DNA of 64,000 nucleotides. Origin: ZC4RG30 sp963726085. Lineage in GTDB: Bacteria > Pseudomonadota > Gammaproteobacteria > Steroidobacterales > Steroidobacteraceae. Both the position numbers and the translations under genes were made by a program. Where the stretch lies: positions 159,254-223,253 of the forward strand of contig CAVSAR010000003.1 of the NCBI GenBank assembly GCA_963726085.1. The letters are read 5' to 3'. Of the stretch, positions 59,456 to 64,000 are shown one piece after another. Below the pieces are notes generated by a model. It made no database searches. It had not been told where the DNA came from and saw only the letters and a program-made list of their open reading frames with translations. Each line of letters starts with the position of its first letter. Within the stretch, counting starts at the first letter, position 1.

Positions 59456-60397
59456 ATGATCTACGAAAGCATCCTCGGAACGATTGGCCGCACCCCGGTT
59501 GTGAGGATCAATCGGCTTGCGCCACCCGGCGTGACCATGTACGTCAAGTGCGAATTCTTCAATCCGCTGTCCTCGGTCAAGGATCGCCTGGCCATCGCCA
59601 TCATTGAAGACGCCGAGCGGCGCGGTGTGCTCAAGCCCGGCCAGACCGTGATTGAGGCGACGTCCGGCAACACTGGCATCGCCCTGGCCATGGTGTGTGC
59701 TGCCAAGGGTTACCCGTTCGTGGCGGTCATGGTCGAGACCTTCTCGGTCGAGCGTCGCAAGGTCATGCGCATGCTGGGCGCCAAGGTCATCCTGACTCCG
59801 GCGGCCGAACGCGGCTCGGGAATGGTCAAGAAGGCCGAAGACCTGGCCAAGAAACATGGCTGGTTCCTGGCGCAACAGTTCGAGAACCAGGCCAACCCGG
59901 CCTACCATCGCAACACCACCGGGCCGGAGATCCTCAGCGATTTCGCCGGTCATCGTCTCGATGCCTTCGTCACCGGATGGGGCACGGGTGGCACGCTCAC
60001 CGGCGCCGGGGAAATGCTCAAGCTGGCGCGCCCGGACACCAAGATCATCCTGGCCGAACCGGAAAACGCGTCGCTGGTGGCCGGCAAGCCGTGGAGCCCA
60101 CACAAGATTCAGGGTTGGACGCCGGACTTCGTGCCCAAGGTGCTCAACAAGGCAGTCGCCGACCGCATCGTCACGGTGAGCGACGCTGATGCCGTGGGCA
60201 CGGCGCGCGCGCTGGCCCAGAAGGAAGGCCTGTTCTGCGGCATTTCCAGCGGTGCCACATTTGCCGCGGCGCTGCAGGTTGCAGGCCAGTCCCCGGCAGG
60301 CAGCGTCATCCTGGCCATGCTGCCGGATACCGGTGAGCGTTATCTTTCAACGGTGCTGGCTGAAGGCCTCACCGAAGGATCCGATCCTGAGCCCTGA
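59456..60397 (+). CDS. cysK: Cysteine synthase (O-acyl-serine sulfhydrylase)
   Basis: PLP enzyme joining sulfide to an activated serine. 313 residues: MIYESILGTIGRTPVVRINR, PLP lysine in PLSSVKDRLA, TSGNTG substrate loop, GTGGTLTG phosphate cup, and HKIQGWTPDFVP, which resembles CysK more than CysM. Next to a MetX-like serine acyltransferase, it may use O-succinyl- or O-acetylserine. Confidence 0.93.
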   Translation: MIYESILGTIGRTPVVRINRLAPPGVTMYVKCEFFNPLSSVKDRLAIAIIEDAERRGVLKPGQTVIEATSGNTGIALAMVCAAKGYPFVAVMVETFSVERRKVMRMLGAKVILTPAAERGSGMVKKAEDLAKKHGWFLAQQFENQANPAYHRNTTGPEILSDFAGHRLDAFVTGWGTGGTLTGAGEMLKLARPDTKIILAEPENASLVAGKPWSPHKIQGWTPDFVPKVLNKAVADRIVTVSDADAVGTARALAQKEGLFCGISSGATFAAALQVAGQSPAGSVILAMLPDTGERYLSTVLAEGLTEGSDPEP

Positions 60398-60410
60398 AGC
60401 CGCCACTGCC

Positions 60411-61286
60411 ATGCGATCCAGCGCTGCACCGCCGCCGGCCGTGCGCTACGCCGCGCTGCCTGATCCGTTTCCCATGTGGAAAGGCGGTCAGCTGGCGCGT
60501 GCGCAGATCGCCTATGAATGCTGGGGCGAGCTCAACGCCGAGCGCAGCAACGCCATCTTGCTGTTCACGGGCCTGTCGCCCACCGCGCATGCGGCCTCGT
60601 CGGCCGGCAATCGTGACCCGGGCTGGTGGGAGAACATGATCGGTCCGGGTCGAGCCATCGATACGGATCGATTCTTCGTGATGTGCGTGAACTCGCTGGG
60701 CAGCTGCTTTGGTTCCACCGGTCCGTCGTCCATCAACCCGGCCACCGGCAAATCCTACCGGCTGGAGTTTCCTGAACTTTCGGTTGAAGACATCGCGCGC
60801 GCGGGATTCGAGGCCGCGCGCTCGCTGGGCATCAGGCAGCTGGACACTGTGATGGGCCCATCGCTGGGCGGCATGGTAGTGGTCGCGTTTGCGGCGGTGG
60901 CCCCGGGCGGCAGCCGGCGCCTGCTGAGCATCTCCGGTTCCTCGGCCGCGCTGCCCTTCGCCATTGCGCTGCGCTCGCTGCAGCGCGAATTGAGCGCGGC
61001 CGACGAGCAGATGACGGCGGAGCCGCGCCAGAAATGCTTGAAGACGCCGGTTCCAGCCGCTGAAGCCGCCATTGGGAGGCTCGGTGAGGTTCTCGGCCTT
61101 GTCACGCGATGGAAAATGGGCCGAAAATTCACCTTAAGCCCGGCGTCCTCGCGTCATCCAAAATTCCATCGCGGATTTTGGGGGGTTACATCCTGCTTAA
61201 GGTTGCTTCTCTCCAAATTGATAATGTCTCGATCAAAGTCGAAACAGGGCCCCAGGTTTGCGTTTTTTAAACATTGGCCATGGTGA
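60411..61286 (+). pseudogene. MetX-family serine O-succinyltransferase-like gene, truncated after ~200 residues
   Basis: Alpha/beta hydrolase-fold acyltransferase. Residues 1-~200 align with MetX relatives of Xanthomonadales that acylate serine for cysteine synthesis: ILLFTGLSPTAHAASSAGN, CVNSLGSCFGSTGPSSINPA and the nucleophile elbow MGPSLGGM. After ALRSLQRELSAADEQ (about 61010) homology stops. No other frame restores it; the open frame runs on to 61286 with unrelated sequence, so the lid and the Asp and His of the triad are missing. It lies 13 bases after cysK. Homoserine O-acyltransferase is the alternative assignment. Confidence 0.75.
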
Positions 61287-61495
61287 CGGCCCCAATCTCT
61301 ACGATGCATCTTCACAGCGGCGTCCCACGGGCTTTCTGACACGTAATATGTGATTGTGTTATCTTATGTTTCAGGGATCGTTTGGCTGCATGATAACCTG
61401 ACTCCAAGGCAGCGCAAACCCATCAAGGAGTTCGTGTTCACCGGCAAATGGGGGAATCCGGCACCTCTCCTGGCGAAACGCTAGGACTACAGGAC
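61010..61495. other. Gene-poor, AT-richer stretch after the MetX break
   Basis: About 485 bases in which I see no convincing gene. Composition drops clearly from 61190 to 61440. A 7-bp hairpin with a 10-base loop (CCAAAAT at 61158-61164, ATTTTGG at 61175-61181) and two inverted copies of CGCGATGGAA (about 61105 and 61165) are the only structures. A 62-codon minus-strand frame (61154-61342, GTG start) has no recognisable family. Confidence 0.6.
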
Positions 61496-61681
61496 ATGGA
61501 AGACAGCTTCCAGGTCACCTGCCCCTATTGCGGTGAAACCGTTGAACTCTTCCTGGAGTCCGACGTGGAAGGCAGCCTGGTGCAGGACTGCGAGGTTTGC
61601 TGCAACCCCTGGCAGGTCCAGGTCTGGACCGAAGGAGGCCATCGCCGGGTATCGGTGGGACGCGCGGATGGGTCGGAATAG
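61496..61681 (+). CDS. CPxCG-motif cysteine-rich protein
   Basis: 61 residues from MEDSFQVTCPYCGETVELFL, with CPYCG and a second cysteine group CEVCC that together look like a small zinc ribbon. It matches the conserved CPxCG family of unknown function. AGGA 9 bases upstream supports 61496 over the in-frame ATG at 61448. Convergent with sohB: their stop codons abut. Confidence 0.85.
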   Translation: MEDSFQVTCPYCGETVELFLESDVEGSLVQDCEVCCNPWQVQVWTEGGHRRVSVGRADGSE

Positions 61682-62710
61682 CTAAGGTAACATCCGGTCC
61701 TGCCAGCGCTCGCCGCTCACACCCTTGACCACGGCGCGAATGCCGGATGCCAGCCGTTCCTGCAAAGGACGACGGCGTTTGTAGTGCACCTCGAAGATGT
61801 CGCGGTCCTTGCTGGCGGCGAGCAGGTAATCGTCGCTGGTCTGGATGATGTCGATCAACTTGCGCTCCAGCGCCCGTGTGCCGTACCAGTGCTCGCCGGT
61901 GGCGACCATTTCGATCTCAAGCTGCGGACAATTCTCGGTGACGAAGCTCTTGAACAGCTTGTGCGTGTCTTCCAGTTCCTCCTGAAACTTGTCGCGAGCG
62001 GCATCGGTGTTCTCGCCGAACAGGGTGAGGGTGCGTTTGTACTGGCCGGCGGTGTGCAGCTCGAAGTCGACGTTGTGTTCCTTCAGGAAGCGGTTGAAGT
62101 TCGGCAGCTGGCCGACCACGCCGATCGAACCGATGATGGCGAAGGGGGCGGCGATGATGCGTTCGGCGACGCAGGCCATCATGTAGCCGCCGCTCGCGGC
62201 GACTTCGTCAACGGAGGCGGTGAGCCTGATCCCGGCGCTTTTCAGCCGGCGCAGCTGCGATGCCGCCAGGCCGTAGGTATGGACCATGCCGCCCTGGCTC
62301 TCGAGCCGCAGCAGCACCTCATCCTCAGGCCTGGCGACCTGCACCACCGCGCTGATCTCCTCGCGCAGATGCTCGACTGCCGAGGCGCGGATGTCACCAT
62401 CGAAGTCCAGCACGAATACGCGTGAGCGCGCAGTCTTGCCCTTCTTCTGCTCCTTCGTACGCTGCTTGTATTCTTTTTTTTTCGCCTTGATGTGGGCCTT
62501 GCGCTCATGGGGGTTGAGAAGATCGTGATTGAGGACATCCGCCATCTGCTCGAAACGGCGGTTGAGGTTCTTCACCTCCAGGTGCTCGGCCGTATATTCG
62601 CGGGCATGACGGATGGCATTGAAGAGAAAGCGGATCACCACGCCGATCGCGATGACGACGGTGGTGACTTCGGCCAGGAACAGGCCGTATTGCAGCAGGT
62701 AGTCCAGCAC
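61682..62710 (-). CDS. sohB: Inner-membrane protease SohB (S49 family)
   Basis: 342 residues: N-terminal membrane helix (about 5-30), a charged Lys-rich cytoplasmic stretch (HIKAKKKEYKQRTKEQKKGK), then the SppA-like domain with the nucleophile in VAASGGYMMACVA and the catalytic Lys in QYKRTLTLFGENT. Periplasm-facing signal-peptide-peptidase relative; its natural substrates are not well defined. Confidence 0.95.
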   Translation of the reverse strand: MLDYLLQYGLFLAEVTTVVIAIGVVIRFLFNAIRHAREYTAEHLEVKNLNRRFEQMADVLNHDLLNPHERKAHIKAKKKEYKQRTKEQKKGKTARSRVFVLDFDGDIRASAVEHLREEISAVVQVARPEDEVLLRLESQGGMVHTYGLAASQLRRLKSAGIRLTASVDEVAASGGYMMACVAERIIAAPFAIIGSIGVVGQLPNFNRFLKEHNVDFELHTAGQYKRTLTLFGENTDAARDKFQEELEDTHKLFKSFVTENCPQLEIEMVATGEHWYGTRALERKLIDIIQTSDDYLLAASKDRDIFEVHYKRRRPLQERLASGIRAVVKGVSGERWQDRMLP

Positions 62711-62774
62711 GTGAAAGCTCCAGTTGAGATCAGTTCAGCGTATCAAGGGGCGGAATTCTAGCCCGCATCCGCCC

Positions 62775-63005
62775 TCAAGAGATACGCGGACCGGGCGCCC
62801 AGCCCCGAAGATGACGGCGCAGCAGGCTCGCCAGCGCCTTGATATGGCCGGGCGAGTCGTTCAATGCCGGAATGTAGCGCAGCTCGCCGCCGCCATGGGA
62901 CCGGTACAGACTGGCGTAGCGGATGGCGATTTCCTCCAGCGTCTCCAGGCAGTCGGCGGCGAAGCCCGGCGCGATGACGTCGATATCGCCCAGTTGCGAC
63001 CACTA
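62775..63005 (-). pseudogene. hemH: Ferrochelatase, 3' fragment
   Basis: The minus strand reads QLGDIDVIAPGFAADCLETL then EEIAIRYASLYRS, GELRYIPALNDSPGHIKAL and ends RGWAPGPRIS. This is the C-terminal ~75 residues of HemH, including the conserved PGFAADCLETLEEI block. At about 63003 homology stops and the frame meets a TAG; the first three quarters, including the iron-insertion histidine, are absent from the window. The gene lies upstream of sohB on the same strand. Either a real truncation or a mis-join. Confidence 0.8.
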
Positions 63006-63302
63006 CGGCGCGAGGACTACGCGTTTTAGTGCGTCATGGGAACGAAGCATGATCACGATCTGCTGGAGGGCCTTAAGGGTTGGCCACACTGACTACGGTG
63101 CGCATGTTATTTTCGAGTTCAGGGGTGTTTTTCAAAAGAATTGCTGTGTGCTCTCCTGGACGGATAACTCGGCGGGCCGTATTGCCGCTGCGCCGGCTGG
63201 TCGCGGGTCCGGAGCGGCTCGGAGGACGGAGCGTCGGCCGGGGATTTTCGCTGGAAGGCATGCTCGATAGCTTCATCCTGCGCAAGAACTTGACGGCGAA
63301 CC
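63006..63302. other. Region between the hemH break and the TetR gene
   Basis: Just under 300 bases with no recognisable gene. Open frames exist on both strands (63080-63325 plus, 81 codons; 63073-63306 minus, 77 codons) but neither resembles a family I know, and the minus frame only starts at TTG overlapping the TetR stop. Confidence 0.5.
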
Positions 63303-63964
63303 TCAATACTCCGCGCCTGCAATAGCCCGCTCGGATCCGGACGATCGCCGGCGAAATTTGCGGCGTTTGGCGGCTGCCGCCGGCACAGCGCGCAATGCCA
63401 GTTCGGCAACCTTCCGCAAATCCTCCCGGGTGGCACCCGCCGCGCCTGAACCGCGATGCCGTTTGCGACTATGACGACATAGTGGGCGAGCGCGGCCGGA
63501 TCGGCATCCGGGGTAAGATCACCTTCTGCAGCGGCACGCTCCAACCGCTCACAGATCGCCCGCTCCGTGCCCGCTCGGCGCCGTGCCAGTTCCGACGGGA
63601 TGCCGTCCGCGCGGCCGATCCACAGGAGAGACCGCTCAGGACGAGAAGGCAGCCTGGGGGTGCGTTGGGATCCGTTGCCAGATCGGGTTTCCCCGCAGGA
63701 AGCGCTCGATGACCTCGCGGCCGGTTGGCGCCGCGGCGCGTCGGAGAGGGACTCGGATCGCCATTCCCCATAGCGGTCGAGCACGGCGTGGAACAGCTCT
63801 TCCTTGGCCCGGCCCACGCGGCATAAAGGCTCGGCGAATTGATCTTCATCGCCCTGGTCAGTTCAGCGAGCGAGGGCGCCTTCGTAGCCCTTGCTCCAGA
63901 ACACCTTCATCGCCCGGTCAAGCGCCTCGTTCACGTCGAAGGCGCGGGGACGGCCCATCGCCAT
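63303..63964 (-). pseudogene. TetR/AcrR-family regulator, frameshifted as given
   Basis: From the ATG at 63964 (GGAGG 6 bases upstream): MAMGRPRAFDVNEALDRAMK, VFWSKGYEGA, then one extra C near 63874 breaks the helix-turn-helix; removing it gives SLAELTRAMKINSPSLYAA. A missing base near 63820 and further indels interrupt the ligand domain, whose later part reads RRRAGTERAICERLERAAAE and VVIVANGIAVQARR before switching frame again to GATREDLRKVAELALRAV. Ligand and targets unknown. Confidence 0.75.
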
Positions 63965-64000
63965 CGTTGACCTCCAGTTCTGTTCTGACCATTAGTCTAG

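Noticed and set aside
61154..61342. 62-codon minus-strand frame in the AT-richer stretch
   Set aside because: GTG start, no ribosome site, no recognisable family; kept only as a note in the region entry.

Overview
The window is GC-rich chromosomal DNA from a gammaproteobacterium, most likely Xanthomonadales (Lysobacterales) or a close relative. The evidence is the single unbroken translation cluster (tRNA-Tyr/Gly/Thr, tuf, tRNA-Trp, secE, nusG, rplKAJL, rpoBC, rpsLG, fusA, second tuf, then the whole S10, spc and alpha operons), the miaB-ybeZ-ybeY-ybeX-lnt operon, and a cysB/cysK pair followed by a MetX-family serine O-succinyltransferase-like gene. No plasmid, phage, CRISPR or toxin-antitoxin module is visible. 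I do not see a convincing undescribed system; most of the window is housekeeping.

Layout. 0-6.1 kb (minus strand): start of an HtrA-type protease, then lnt, corC, ybeY, phoH, miaB (overlapping genes, one operon) and ssb. 6.3-9.1 kb: uvrA on plus, frameshifted once. 9.1-16 kb: mixed small units (GNAT, an Ala/Pro-repeat lipoprotein with an attenuator-like leader, pepQ, mscL, a broken TauD-like dioxygenase, cdh, an exported M3 oligopeptidase). 16-48 kb: about 32 kb of minus-strand translation and transcription genes, reading from the tRNA promoter at 48.0 kb down to rplQ at 16.1 kb. 48.1-53.9 kb: edd-zwf-glgP on minus, with pgl divergent at 54.1 kb. 54.8-59.3 kb: ppc, rluB, cysB. 59.5-64 kb: cysK, a MetX-like gene cut off in mid-domain, a CPxCG protein, sohB, a ferrochelatase tail and a frameshifted TetR regulator.

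Functionally, the central block makes ribosomes, RNA polymerase, EF-G/EF-Tu and part of the Sec translocon. The sugar block would take glucose 1-phosphate from glycogen (GlgP), oxidise glucose 6-phosphate (Zwf, Pgl) and feed Entner-Doudoroff (Edd); Ppc refills oxaloacetate. The cysB/cysK/MetX-like block makes cysteine.

A caution for any reader: several genes are broken by single-base indels (uvrA, rpsL, TauD-like, glgP, edd, ppc, TetR). They are clustered, nearly all are one-base insertions, and one lies in the essential rpsL, while more than 8 kb of rpoBC is clean. I read them mainly as uncorrected sequencing errors in patches rather than true pseudogenes. The truncations of the MetX-like gene and of hemH are different: homology stops abruptly and no frame restores it, so these look like real breakpoints or mis-joins.
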